A stretch of DNA of 64,000 nt from Perognathus longimembris pacificus (Eukaryota; Chordata; Mammalia; Rodentia; Heteromyidae): contig NC_063161.1 of NCBI RefSeq assembly GCF_023159225.1, positions 71,824,767 through 71,888,766 of the forward strand, written 5' to 3'. Within the stretch, counting starts at the first letter, position 1. Every line of letters begins with the position of its first letter. This document shows, one piece after another, positions 12,291-22,331 of the stretch. A program made the position numbers and the translations under genes. The notes under the pieces were generated by a model. It saw only the letters and a list, made by a program, of their open reading frames with translations, was not told where the DNA came from and searched no databases.

Positions 12291-14969
12291 TGTGCTTTGT
12301 GGAGCTTGAACTCAGGGCTTGGGTGCTGTCCCTAAGCTCTTTCACTCAAGGCTAACTCTGTACCACTTTGGGCCACAGCATTATTTCCAGTTTTCTGGTG
12401 GCTACTTGGAAATAAGAGTCTCAGAGACTTTCCTGCCAGGGCTGGCTTTGAATCACAATCCTCAGATCTCAGCCTCCTGAGTAGCTAGGATAGCAGGTGT
12501 GAGCCACCAGTGCACAGCTTGGTTTTTGTTGTTGTTGTTTCCCCCCCCCCCCCACACACACACAGATAGGGTCTCTTGTCTTTGCCTAATGTCAGCCTTA
12601 CGCTGTGATCTTCCTACCTCTACCTCCTGCATGGCTGGTTTTACAGGTGTGAACTACCACACCAGGCTTGTTGAGTTGAGGAGTCTCACTGCTCTGTCCT
12701 CCTGATCATCACCTCTTGAGCACCAGCCAGCACTTTTCCTTAGGTGTCTGTGGGTGTCACGGGCCAGGGTATGTGTGTGGCAGGTGCTGACACTCTAGCA
12801 CCTACTCCCAGAGGTCCCTCCTGGATAAGGAAACTGAGGCAGGGCTGAGATTGTGTCAGCCGCCCCCCCCCCCCCGCCACGCATCATATGACTGACGAGT
12901 CTGTCCTTGGCCATGCAGGGTGCTGGAAGCGACGACACAGAGCTGCGGTACTCGTCCCAGTACGAGGAGCGCCTGGACCCCTTCTCCTCCTTCAGCAAGC
13001 GGGTTTGTGAGCCTGCCCAGCCTCCAGTCCCTAGCCTCCCTCTGGCCCTGCCTTGCAAGCGGCCTCCATGTGGCTCTGTGGAGGGGCTACAGTAACGTGG
13101 AGGCCCACTCCCCTCCCCCCTGGGGAGCCCCACCCTGTCCATGCACAACTTTCCCCCAGAGGGGCTCACCCAGAGAGGGCGGCCCTGTGCCCCCAGGCTC
13201 TGTGGGTGAGGTGGGAGCCACTCTGTATCCCAGGCCCTCTCAGGCCTCCATCATCCCCCCTTCAGGAGCGGCAGAGGAAGTACTTAAGCCTGAGCCCTTG
13301 GGACAAGGCCACCCTCGGCATGGTGAGTGCCAGCCCTGCGCCCCGGGGCCAGCCTGAGCCTCTGTCTCTGGGTACCTTGTCCCTTCCCATTCTGGAGACA
13401 CCCCAAAGACTGTTCAGACCCTGCTGTGAGCAGACCAGGCATGGCCATGCATGCTTGTAATCCCAGATCCTCAGGAAGCAGAGACTGCAGAATCAGCCCA
13501 AACTGTCTCAAAAAGAACATGCAAACAAAAGTGCCTGGGGGGGGGTGGCTCAAGAGCCCTAGCCTCGGACTGGGAAGGTGGCTTAGTGGTAAAGTCCTCA
13601 CCTTGCATGCATGAAGCCCTGGGTTCGATTCCTCAGCACCACATATACAGAAAAAGCTGGAAGTGGTGCTATGGCTCAAGTGGTAGAGTGCTAGCCTTGA
13701 GCAAAAAGAAGCCAGGGACAGTGCTCAGGCCCTGAGTCCAAGCCCCAGGACTAGCAAAAAAAAAAAAAAAAAAAAAAAAGAGCCCTAGCCTTCCCCATAG
13801 CCCCCACAAGGCCAAATACAGGATCCAGCCAGCCTCTGATAGAACCATAGGGCATCCAGGTGTAGAGCCTGGAGCTGGACTGCAGGGGGCACCATTGCCC
13901 AGAAATCCTGTAACTGGGTGCCTGGCCCATCCTTCTCCCTGCCGCCCCTCCCTTGGGGGCTGGGCAGCCTTGCCCCACCCACCCCCCTGCTTGCTCCCCA
14001 GGGACGGCTGGTTCTCTCCAACAAGATGGCACGCACCATTGGCTTCTTCTACACTCTGTTCCTGCACTGCCTCGTCTTCCTGGTGAGGGTGCAGACAGCC
14101 ACTGGGGACTGGGACATCTCCAAACCACCACACGCAGGGGGGCCTTGGGGGCAGCAGGGAGCCCAGCCCCTACTTTTCCCTTCCTCTTCCAGGGCCTCTG
14201 CCTGGGTCATAGCCAGGCCACTCTGGAGAAAGGGACTGGGTGACCCCTCCCAAGGGACCTTGGTGGGAGGAAAGGTTGAGGTGGATGCCTAGGCCGGGAG
14301 GGGTTGGGTCCACCTCGTCCCCCAGGCGACAGCACAGAGAAAAGACACCCAGGTGCACTGGGGACTGGATGAATCTAGGGACCAACACTGAGGCCTGGTG
14401 AGGCCTCCATACCTTCTGGGTGGTGGGAGAGAGAGAGGTGGGCTGCAGGCATGGGAGGCTCCAGCAGCCTACAGAATGGGTGTCCCTCCAGAGCTAGCTG
14501 GGTTCCAGCTCTGCACCAGGGCCCAGCTGCTCTGGCTCCTGCTAGCTCTGTCCACAGTGCCTGGGAGGTTAAAACTGTCTCTAAGCCCCACCTCACCTGG
14601 GCCCTGGGGACACAAGCCCTTCTGTCCCCAGAGCCAAGCCCAGGGTCCCTGGGCGGCAACACTCACAGTGGGCCCCCTCCCTCCCCGGCCAGGTGCTCTA
14701 CAAGCTGGCCTGGAGCGAGAGTGTTGAGAGAGACTGCGCGGCCACCTGCGCCAAGAAGTAAGCACCCCCAAACCCGGCTCCAGCGGCTCCCCTGTTGTCT
14801 TCTCCACCACGGCCCCCTCCTGGCTCCCCAGCCCTGCGTATGCGTGTCGAGGTTACCTGACCCTCACTCACACACCTCTTTCACACTCGCTCATGTTCCC
14901 AGGTTCGCCGACCACCTGCACAAGTTCCACGAGAGTGACAAGGGGGCGGCCGGTGATTTGTGGCAGTGA
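7949..14969 (+). CDS. CUX1: CUX1, CASP isoform: nine CASP-specific coding exons (3' part of the CDS)
   Basis: Nine exons join in phase: 7949-8076, 8340-8403, 8838-8947, 9934-10050, 12919-13002, 13266-13322, 14002-14082, 14693-14757, 14903-14969. They encode about 256 residues and a TGA stop, all with GT-AG introns. The product matches the C-terminal part of CASP, the alternatively spliced CUX1 product that lacks the Cut repeats and homeodomain. In known biology CASP is a coiled-coil Golgi membrane protein working with golgins in COPI vesicle traffic. What can be seen: heptad-rich helices in the first four exons, a YEERLDPFSSFSKRERQRKY-type linker, then one hydrophobic segment (IGFFYTLFLHCLVFLVLYKL) about 45 residues from the end, i.e. 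a C-terminal membrane anchor, and a short tail ending GDLWQ. The N-terminal part, shared with the transcription-factor isoform, is upstream of the window. Confidence 0.93.
8340..8403 (+). CDS. CUX1: CUX1 CASP-specific exon 2
   Basis: 64 bp between TTACCCACAG and G|GTGAGG. It encodes GAAEQGLGKILEPIKETTLFY plus one base. The exon is short, but its phase fits both neighbours and the peptide matches the CASP family. Confidence 0.88.
8838..8947 (+). CDS. CUX1: CUX1 CASP-specific exon 3
   Basis: Acceptor CCCCTCCTAG, donor GCC|GTGAGT. 110 bp. It encodes a low-complexity APSAASALPEG start and then the heptad-like LLSIISSQRERFRTRNQEL coiled coil. Confidence 0.9.
9346..9590 (+). mobile_element. B1-Geo SINE with IDL-Geo-type tail (mosaic)
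   Basis: The head is B1-Geo type, but the Geo part carries the variant usual in IDL-Geo (AAAGAAGCCAGGGACAGTGC, GAGTCCAAGCC) in place of the B1-Geo variant (GCTCAGGGACAGTGCCCAGG, GAGTTCAAGCC). Confidence 0.8.
9934..10050 (+). CDS. CUX1: CUX1 CASP-specific exon 4
   Basis: 117 bp, exactly 39 codons, phase 0 at both ends (CTCCCCAG / CGG|GTGAGT). It encodes the strongly coiled-coil ESRLAQHTIHALQSELDSL segment followed by FLQSYPGR. Confidence 0.93.
10340..10455 (+). mobile_element. Probable L1-type 3' end or retrocopy tail
   Basis: An AT-rich block in a CASP intron ends with CACCTTGTCAATAAAATTT and a poly(A) run. It resembles rodent L1 3' UTR ends. No flanking duplication was identified, so a processed transcript tail is an alternative. 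Confidence 0.4.
10480..11050 (+). mobile_element. Cluster of B1-type and ID-type SINE pieces
   Basis: Two or more diverged heads (GGCTCATGCCTGTAATCCTA) and tRNA-like ends (GAGTTCAAAGCCATGTACCA; GAGTTCAAATCCCAGTACTG) with A-tails. These are B1-ID dimers without Geo; individual boundaries are uncertain. Confidence 0.6.
11056..11530 (+). mobile_element. B1-Geo SINE split by an IDL-Geo insertion
   Basis: Head 11056-11155 and Geo part 11385-11530, with the B1-Geo-type tail (CTCAAGGACAGCACCCAGGC). Interrupted by IDL-Geo at 11156-11384. Confidence 0.87.
11156..11384 (-). mobile_element. IDL-Geo SINE nested in B1-Geo
   Basis: Reverse dimer with TSD AGAAACTCTT at 11146-11155 and 11385-11394. It is inserted at the same B1-Geo site as the copies at 3623 and 43533. 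Confidence 0.92.
11782..11850. repeat. Poly(G) run and (GGCCT)n repeat
   Basis: A run of about 23 G is followed by GGCCTGGCCTGGCCT-type pentamers. Simple sequence; the G-run length may be unreliable in assembly. Confidence 0.85.
12029..12242 (-). mobile_element. IDL-Geo SINE, more diverged
   Basis: T-run, then a Geo monomer with CATGGGGCTTGAACTCGGGG and an IDL monomer ending CACATTCCCAGCCCC. No exact TSD found; older than most copies here. Confidence 0.88.
12251..12287. repeat. (TG)n microsatellite
   Basis: About 18 TG units, uninterrupted, between two SINEs in a CASP intron. Confidence 0.9.
12280..12520 (-). mobile_element. B1-Geo SINE next to a (TG)n run
   Basis: Reverse Geo part (GGAGCTTGAACTCAGGGCTT) and head ending TAGCAGGTGTGAGCCACC. 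It abuts the TG microsatellite at 12251-12287. A plain reverse B1 follows at 12565-12670. Confidence 0.82.
12919..13002 (+). CDS. CUX1: CUX1 CASP-specific exon 5
   Basis: 84 bp, 28 codons in phase 0. The acceptor is GGCCATGCAG and the donor is CGG|GTTTGT, a GT donor weaker than consensus. It encodes GAGSDDTELRYSSQYEERL and the FSSFSKR linker before the membrane anchor. Confidence 0.92.
13266..13322 (+). CDS. CUX1: CUX1 CASP-specific exon 6
   Basis: 57 bp, 19 codons, encoding ERQRKYLSLSPWDKATLGM. Acceptor CCCCTTCAG, donor ATG|GTGAGT. A short phase-0 exon. Confidence 0.92.
13566..13777 (+). mobile_element. IDL-Geo SINE
   Basis: Forward dimer with A-tail; TSD AAGAGCCCTAGCCT at 13552-13565 and 13778-13791. 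Located between CASP exons 6 and 7. Confidence 0.93.
14002..14082 (+). CDS. CUX1: CUX1 CASP-specific exon 7 (membrane anchor)
   Basis: 81 bp, 27 codons. It begins GRLVLSNKMART and continues into the first part of the hydrophobic transmembrane segment (IGFFYTLFLHCLVFL). Acceptor GCTCCCCAG, donor CTG|GTGAGG. Confidence 0.93.
14693..14757 (+). CDS. CUX1: CUX1 CASP-specific exon 8
   Basis: 65 bp. It completes the membrane segment (VLYKLAW) and encodes the tail region with two cysteines (DCAATCAKK). Donor AA|GTAAGC; the lysine codon is split across the intron. Confidence 0.92.
14903..14969 (+). CDS. CUX1: CUX1 CASP-specific exon 9 (coding part) and stop
   Basis: The acceptor is TGTTCCCAG. It encodes FADHLHKFHESDKGAAGDLWQ in two parts around the split codon and ends with TGA at 14967-14969. 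The 3' UTR follows without interruption. Confidence 0.93.
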
Positions 14970-15695
14970 CCCCGGGGCCTCCGGACAGCAATGGCTGCCT
15001 TCCCTACCCCTGCTTGCTTAGCTGCTTCTAATTACTTAGCTTTCCCCAGAGACGCCCACCCCCGAGGGGACTGCCCTTGTCCTCGGCCCAGCAGTGCCCT
15101 CTTGAAACATCAGCCCCCCCAGAGCCCAGACAAGGGGGGTTCTCATGAGGCAACCCCAGGCTGACCTCCAGCCCTGGTGGCAGAGGTCAGCGGTGACCCT
15201 AGCACTCAGCATGCATGGATGCTGTGGCTAGGGGTCTGAGTCTCAGGCCTGAATGCACCTGGGCTCTGGCGAAGGCCCACCCCCAGACCTCCTGAACACT
15301 CTAAAACAAGCCAAGGACCCTTCCCTCCAGGCCTGTTTTTGTAACCAGGACACAGGTTACATTGAACCACCACTGAACAGGGAACCCTGGAGGGCTGGAC
15401 AGTCCCCTCCCCACAGCCCACACCCACCCCCCACCCCACCCATACGTGATTTCTGCTTGCTTTTTTGGTGAGGTATTCTGGGCTTTAATTGAGGAAATGC
15501 CCCTCCTTCCCCCAATCCTCCTGGCTCCGGGCTCCTCCTCGGACCCCAGACTGCCCTGAGGAGCCCCAGACTGTCACAACTGGTCACCGCTGCCCTCGTG
15601 TGACTGCAGCTCAGGGCCCTGGCAAGAACCTTAGTTAGATTTGCGCTTGCGCATGCCGCTTTGCATATTTGAAATAAACCACAGTTGCAGCCATG
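14970..15695 (+). other. CUX1: 3' UTR of CUX1 CASP transcript
   Basis: About 725 bp between the CASP stop codon and the AATAAA at 15673. It is GC-rich in its first half and free of SINEs, unlike the surrounding introns, as expected of a transcribed mature region. The exact cleavage site is inferred. Confidence 0.75.
15673..15678 (+). terminator. CUX1: Poly(A) signal AATAAA of CUX1 CASP transcript
   Basis: Canonical AATAAA followed 15-30 bases later by a T/G-rich stretch (GTTGATGACATCCTGTGTTC). This marks the 3' end of the CUX1 gene in the window. Confidence 0.8.
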
Positions 15696-17100
15696 TTGAT
15701 GACATCCTGTGTTCTGACTCCAGGGGCGCCTCTAGCCATACCTCGGGAGCTGTGCGGGCCCCAGGTGTGGGAGCACACCCTGGGACCCAAGGAAGATCTC
15801 CCCAATTCTCTGTCCTCAAGATTTCCCCAAGCAGAGCAACTCTTATCTGCAGTTAACCAGCAAAAATCTGGAAGTGGGGTTGTGATTCAAGGGGTAGAGT
15901 CCAGGCTTGTGAAAAAAATTAAAATGGGAACTGCAGCCTCTCATTGAGAAGCCACCAAGGCAGTGGCTGAAACCACTGCATGAAGCTGAGCTGTGTGACA
16001 TGGTCTGCTGGGGCCACATCAGCCCCCAGGGGACTCCCTGCTTCCCTTTATAGTTGTGTCTCCATGGGTGTCTGGCCTGTGTCACTTCCCCTCGAGTCCC
16101 CACCGGCCAGGCAAGTGGAGCCTGGAGCCACCAGGGCCCGAGTGCCAGTCTTGAATCCCTGAACTCATAGCTCCAGGCTACCCCATCCCCAGTACACCCC
16201 CCCCCAGACATGACAGGGGATACCTCCAGGCCTACATCCATTCCTATCAGGTTTAGTTCTGAAAAAATCAGGGCTTCTGAATCTGTCTTTGATGGCAGGG
16301 AGGGGGGTGTCCTTCCATCAGCACCCCTCATCATACATCCGTCCCATCAGAGCCCCCTGCATTCAGGGACCCAGAATGAACCTGTCCCCCGTGAATGCTG
16401 TTCTTAGCCAATCACCCAGTGGGGGACCTCGCATCAGTTCCTCCTGTGGCCGGTCCCTAGGGAGGGCGTTCCTCCTTACTTCCTCCTCCTGTCCTGCCCT
16501 GGCCACTCATCTTGGAACCCTCTCTGACCATCTGACAGCCCACCAGCAAGCCCAGACCACCATCCAGAATCAGGTTAGACCCATACAGTCCAGTTGCCTA
16601 CAGCCAGGGACAGACTGTCCTCTCTTCCCTTCTTCAGGCAGCCAGCTCTCCCCCTTCCCTCCCCTCCTCTCCCCCCTCTCCTCTCCTCCCTCCCCTCCTC
16701 TCCTTCCCCTTCCCTGCCTCTCCTTCCCCTTCTCTGCCTCTCCTTCCCCTGCCTCATTCATGGGTGTCCTGGTTCCCAGCCAGTGCGGCCATGGCCCAGG
16801 GCTGGTCGATGGCTGGACTGGCGCCTAAGCCTTCATTAAGTGTTTGCCGGCTATGTCTTGCTAGGGGCAGCTGGCATGTGGTGACAGGGAAGGGGCTGCG
16901 CCCAGGCCTGGCCACTTTCACTGTTCTTAATGGAAGGCAGGGCCAAGGCCAGCAGGTGAGGGGCCCTGACCGGTCTCCTCATTGCCAGCGGCACTGTACA
17001 TCACTGCTGGTCCAGCTAAGTAAAAAGCTGTGAGTGGCTTTGGCCCTACAAAGGTCATAGGCCACAGCAGGTGTGAGGGGGGGAGCCAGCAGAGGGTGGA
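15696..17100. other. Intergenic spacer CUX1-SH2B2
   Basis: No gene seen. It contains a partial Geo-type SINE remnant at about 15839-15930 and a strongly C/T-biased tract at about 16630-16755. Confidence 0.6.
16630..16755. repeat. Polypyrimidine (C/T) tract
   Basis: About 125 bases almost entirely C and T on the + strand (blocks such as CCCTCCCCTCCTCTCC), with G-run-rich purine sequence on the other strand. Simple-sequence origin. Such tracts can adopt triplex or quadruplex structures, which is inference here. Confidence 0.8.
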
Positions 17101-18720
17101 ACTCTCCCAGGGGTCCTCGGGGCTGAGGGTGGGCGAAAGAGGCCGGGGATGGTGACCGCTAGCCCAAGACCGCCGGGCACTTCCTTCCGGGACTGCTGGG
17201 GTTCCGCCACCTCCTAAGCCTGCTGCCCCACCACCACCACCACCACCCCCCCCCCCCGCCGGCGCCAGGGTGGCCGTGCGGCCTGCGGGGGCCGGCCAGC
17301 CCCGGATCCCCAGGCAGGAGCCCGATCCCCGGGCCCGTGCCGGAGCCTGGCAGGGGTGAGGAAGTTGGGGTCCCCGGTGACCCCCGGCTCCAGGCCGCCC
17401 TGTCCCCTACAGGCGAGGCCGGCAGGTGAGGCTGCGCTCCCGGCCCTGGGGTCCCAGGGGTCCGGGAGAGGGGGCGGAGTGCGCCCCGGAACTTCGCAGA
17501 ACCGCACGCCGACGGGCTCGGTTGCGACATCGCGACCTCCCGGGGGCCCAAGGTTCCGTGGCGAAGGGTCCGCCGCAGGACGGGAGGACGCGGCTAGGCG
17601 GGGCGGGAGGACGTCTGGTGGGCGGGAAGGGGGCGTGGTCGGAGGCGCGACGCCAGACCACCGGCGGGGGAGCGAGGGGGCGGGGCCCGAGGCGGGGCGG
17701 GGCCTGGAGGCGTGCGTAGGGCGGGGGCAGGGCCGGAGGCGCGCGCGAGCGCGCGGGGGGCGCGAGTGGGACGCGCGCCGCGCGGGGCTGGGCTCGGAAC
17801 GCGCGGGACTCGGCAGCCTGCTTGGAGAGCCGCGCGGGGAATCGCGCCGGAACCACCGGGTGCGCCCAAACCATCGAGGCTGTGGAACCGGGGAAGGAGG
17901 CACCGCCGTCGCTATCGCTAGGTCTCGCCTGGAGGAAGCCCAGCCAGCCGTGAGCCATGAGCCACCGGGCCCCGGGAGCCCGGCCGCGGTCCGGGCAGCG
18001 CTCTCCCGGCGCCCCGGCCCGAGCGGCCGCAGCTGCGCGCCTGTAGGTACGGCCTGCCGGTCCTCGGTCCCCGGCCCCGGCCCCGGCCCCTCACGCCCGG
18101 TCCTCGGGTCCCGGAGGGCGTGTGCGCACCGCCGCCCCGGAGCGCGGCCGCACGCACGGGGCTGAGCTGTCGTCTTTGTGTGCGCGGGTGGGAGGGGGCG
18201 CGCGGCGGAGCGGCCCCGCCGGGGCGCCGGACCCCGGCCCTTCCCGGGGGGAGCGGGGCCCCCTCCCTCCCCTCGCCGCAGCTGCGCCCCCGCCCCCTCG
18301 GGCACCGCTGGACCCCTGGAGGAGGGCGAGAGCTTGGGGGCCGGAGGACCCCTTCCCGGCTGGGGTCTCCGGGCTGGCGCGCCCTCCGCCTGGCCCCAGC
18401 CCTCTTATCCGAGGCCACCAGCCCCGCCCCGCCCACCCGAGCTACCCTGCGGCCCCCGGCCGTGGGGAGGATCGCCCGGGGCGCCCAGAAAGCCGGCCCC
18501 TTTAAGAAGGGGCGGTTCGTGCCCTCCATTCAGGCCCTCGGGCCTCGCCATTGATGAACCTGCGGGCAGCGCGGCCGGAACTCTCTCGCTCAGCGGCGGG
18601 GCCGGAGCCGGGACCCCTCCCCCTCTCCCTCCCTCCCACCCTCGCTCCTCGCCCCCCTTCCCGGGCAGCCCGGAAGCGGGGTCTTAGGCAGAGGAGTCTA
18701 CAGTAACTGGGGGGTCTCGG
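17100..18720 (+). promoter_or_regulatory. SH2B2: CpG island, probable SH2B2 promoter and non-coding first exon
   Basis: CpG dinucleotides are dense from about 17.16 to 18.7 kb, with GC boxes (GGGGCGG, GGGCGGG) and no TATA box, against a CpG-poor surround. The island lies about 8 kb upstream of the first SH2B2 coding exon, which itself begins with a splice acceptor, so at least one 5' non-coding exon must lie upstream. A plausible first-exon donor is TAG|GTACGG at 18046/18047; another good donor-like site is CAG|GTGAGG at 17424/17425. The transcription start cannot be placed from sequence alone. Confidence 0.7.
17957..18046 (+). other. Candidate upstream ORF in SH2B2 leader (29 codons)
   Basis: An ATG in good context (GAGCCATGAGC) opens a 29-codon arginine/alanine-rich frame that ends in TAG exactly at the candidate donor TAG|GTACGG. 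If this exon is used, the uORF would sit complete in the leader. No coding conservation can be tested here. Confidence 0.3.
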
Positions 18721-19149
18721 AGCCTTGAGGGGAGCCCGAGAGTGCCCAGGAACTTGAATCTCAAGGCTGGGGTTAAACCCTTCCTCTGCGCCCACATTAT
18801 CTCCCCTGCAAAATGGGGGAGCCTTCCTCCTCCTGCTCTGTGACCTGTCAGCAACGCCTCCCTCCAACACAGGACACTGGGCACCGCCAGGTGGGCAGGG
18901 GGCTTAGGAGCCATGGTTGCCCAAGGAGGCTTTTGGGGGCTTTGGGGGTGGTCTGAAGGCCCCTATACTGCCTCCATATCTCTTCCCTTCTGGCCTCCCT
19001 CCCTATGCTGGAAGCCACTGGTCTGGGAAGTGACAACGTTAGGACAGGTCGGCCACCAATCCTGTTAGGCTGCTGGGGTCCGGGCTCTATGGGGGTCTTG
19101 GAGGTATTTTCCCATCAGCTGTTCCTCCTCCTATTCTCCTTTGCGTGGG

Positions 19150-19375
19150 GAGGCAGGGGGTTTTGATGTACTGAAGACTTGAACTCAAGGTCTCAGAGCT
19201 TTCTGGGCTTTTTTCCATTCACAGCTCTGCCACTTGAGCCAAGCCTCCAGCCCAGCGTTTTACTGGTTAATTGGAGATAGTCTCAGACTTTTCTGAGATA
19301 CTGCTCAGTCTGACTTTGAAGCCTGATCCTCACAGCTCAGCCTCTTGAATAGCTGGGCATGAGCCAGGAGCGTTT
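19150..19375 (-). mobile_element. Diverged B1-Geo SINE
   Basis: Reverse Geo (CTTGAACTCAAGGTCTCAGA, CTGCCACTTGAGCC) and head (CTCAGCCTCTTGAATAGCTG). Followed at 19420-19520 by a diverged reverse B1. Confidence 0.75.
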
Positions 19376-21091
19376 CATTTCCTCATCCTTTATTCTATTT
19401 TATTATTTTTTAATTGTTTTAAGCCAGGGTCTGACTAAGAGGCCCAGACTGGCCTAAAGATCATCCTGTCTCAGTCATGTACTGGAATTATAGGCATGGA
19501 TCCAGAACCTCTACCCCCAGCCTCCAGAGTCCTCCCCACCACCCCCCTTTAGTGTGTGATAGTAGCCACCAGCTGGGGATGCCAATAGCTGAGTGGCTGC
19601 AGGTAGCCAAGGGTTAATGCCTACATTTTTCTTGTTCTTATTGTGAAAAATCTGCCTAAAGTTTCCAAACCCCTCTTCCCTACTTAGAGCAAGTCTCTGG
19701 AGAGGATTTCCAACAGCTTAGGACTTGGCTTCCCTTGGGGTGTTGGGGGTAGGGCCTGGGCCTTCTAGAGACAAGCGAGCAGACGCTGTCATTATCCTAG
19801 TAGGCCTGTGGGTTGTTGCTACTAGTGTTCCTAATCTGAAGGAGGTGAGATCATGCCTGCAAAGTCACCGGGCCCACTGGCAGGGTCTCCCAGCCATTCC
19901 CCAGGGGCGGGAGCCTGGGTCCATTGCCTTGCATGGTCTGCCCAGCTTGGATCTGGGGAAGGGGAGTTAAGTGCAGTCCCATGCAGCCTCCTCTCCTAAC
20001 CCTGGTGTCCATGTGAGGCCACGTAGTGGCCAGGCCTCTCCCGGTCCCAGTTAATTCTATTTCTCTGGCAGTCTGTCCCCAAGGATGGCAGGTGTGACCT
20101 CAACACAAGGTCACCACCCACACCTGCTGAGGTAGAGTGAGGCCTGGAGGGCTGTATGGGGGAGGGCAGTGTCAGTTGACTCCTCTGCATTCTCCAGATG
20201 CTTGAGGCCCTCTGAGGATAGGGGTCACTTGCAGTCCAAGGTGGGGGGGGGTGAATCCTGTAAATTTGGGGCCAAGGACCAGGCCCAAGTGAGGTTCAGG
20301 ACACTGGGGGAGAGGGAAGGGCCAAGATAGTCAAGCTGACAAGGAGGTGCCTCCTTCTACAGCCCCAGGAGGGCAGGGTGGAGTTGGAGAGGAGCTGGAA
20401 CCAGCCTAGCCTGCTAACCACCCACAGAGCCTATTGAGGAACTGTCCAGCACTGGGTGTTCATGAAGGAGGATGGGCCTTTTTCTTGATACCCCTGGCAT
20501 GACTCATGGTTCTGACCCCCAGTCCTTCATACAGGTCCCAGCTTGTGAGTTCCTCAGTTCCCCACCCTCTCAGAGTTCTCCTTGCTTTGGGAGAGCTTTC
20601 CCCACTGTGTCCTCGGAGGGGGCTCCTAGGAGTAGTGTGTGCTGCAGGAAGGGGCAGACCGGGGATGGATCTGTGACCCCCTCTCCTGCTCTACCTCATG
20701 CAACTCCAGTGAACCTGCCATGGTGAATGCTTTCTTACAGGGAAGATGAGAGAGGACAGAGATGGGAATCAGGGCCATAACCTGATTAGATGGGGGCTCC
20801 TCAGAGTGACCTGGGTCACACTGGAGGCTGCCTTGGTAGGAACCGGGGAGGCAGCCTTTGCCCCAAGCAGCTGGAGGGAAAGAGGTGAATGCATGTGTGG
20901 TACCAGATGCTTCAGCTTCTAAGCCTCTGTGGAATTCTGGGACTGTGGCTGGCATACTCCTCCATCGTGACAGATGGGAAACTGAGGCCCCAGGAGGCCA
21001 AAGGGTCACACAGCTGGGGGGCTGGGGCTCAAATGAAGACCATCTGGCTCTAGATTTCAGCTGTGTGTGTGTGTGTGCGCATTCACGCTTG

Positions 21092-21480
21092 CACATATGC
21101 TGGTACTAGGGCACTGTCCCTGAGCTTTTTCACTGAAGGCTAGTGCTCTACCACTTGAGCCACTGCTCCACTTCCAGCTTTTTTTGTTGTTGTTTGGTTT
21201 GGTTTTTTGCCAGTCCTGGGGCACTGTTCCTGAGCTTCTTTTGCTCAAGGCTAGCACTCTACCACGTGAGCCACTGCTCCTCTTTTGGGTTTTTCTGTGT
21301 ATGTGGTACTGAGGAATCGAACCCAGGGCTTCATGCATGCTAGACAAGTACTCTACCACTAAGCCACATTCCCAGCCCCACTTCCAGCTTTTTAAATTGG
21401 ATTGATTAGTTGGAGATGAGAGTTTTTCCTGTCCTGGCTGACTTCGAATCTTGATCTTCAGATTTCAGCTTTTACAAATT
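21092..21480 (-). mobile_element. B1-Geo SINE split by an IDL-Geo insertion
   Basis: The Geo part at 21092-21182 and the head from 21378 (TGGAGATGAGAGTTTTTCCT to ATCTTCAGATTTCAGC) flank the IDL-Geo at 21183-21377. Confidence 0.82.
21183..21377 (-). mobile_element. IDL-Geo SINE nested in reverse B1-Geo
   Basis: Reverse dimer after a TTTGTTGTTG tail. TSD CCACTTCCAGCTTTT at 21168-21182 and 21378-21392, within the Geo part of the host SINE. The Geo monomer lacks part of its usual GGCCTTGGACTCAGGGCC start. Confidence 0.88.
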
Positions 21481-22331
21481 CCCAGTGTGTCAAATGAGTT
21501 TGCAACTGGCCAATGCAGTTGCTGGGGTCCAGAAACAGCAGGGCTTGTAGAGGACCCCCCCCCCAAACACACACACTCAGAGGGTGAGTTGTACAAGAGG
21601 CACTAGGGTGCTCTAGGCTTCCCAAACATGCTCCTGTAAGGGATTGTTGTACTAGGGAGTGAGCAGGTCACTTGGCCCTACTGGACAGCTCTGAGAACAA
21701 TGCTGAGAGAGGCCAAGACCAGCCCCTGCCCAACTCAACCATGTAAGGGCAGGGCCCTAAGAACTCTTAATCTACCAGAGTGCTCCCCCCCCCCCCACTG
21801 TTTTACAGCAAAGTCCCAGTCAAGGGTCTTAGGTCCCCACCCAGGACTGCAGTCTGAGCTGGGCTATATAACAAGACTGAAAGAAATCAGAAGACAGAAA
21901 GGGCTGGAGAAGGTGAGGGCTGGGATGGCCTGAGAATCAGCACCCAAGAGCCTGCTAGGGAGCCACTTGGGGTGGACATATGGCTCTCTGTGCCCTACGT
22001 GGAGAGGGTACTGAAGAAGCTGGAGGGGACGGGCCCACAAGGTCCAGGACAACAGCAAAGAGGGAAGGGGAGGCTGTACACAGGACAGGGATTCATGGGG
22101 CCAGGTGCGTCCGTTTACCCGAAGGCCCTTCTTCATGTGTTGGGGCCCCTAAAGAGGCCTCAGCTTACCCGTATGGAGGGGACACTGCCTAGGTGCCCTC
22201 TATGGCCTGTCCAGCTGGCGGCTCCTGGGATGAGGGGCCGTGCTCATGCAGAGCAGGAGCAGGGTCCTGGGAGGGGGAGGGGAGTGTCCCCTGGGGAAGT
22301 GGCTGTGACTCCTGTCGAGCCCCTCCCCATT

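Noticed and set aside
17214..18305. 363-codon open frame on the minus strand over the CpG island
   Set aside because: Length is explained by high GC content with few stop codons. The translation is Arg/Pro/Ala/Gly low complexity, with no domain and no splice context.
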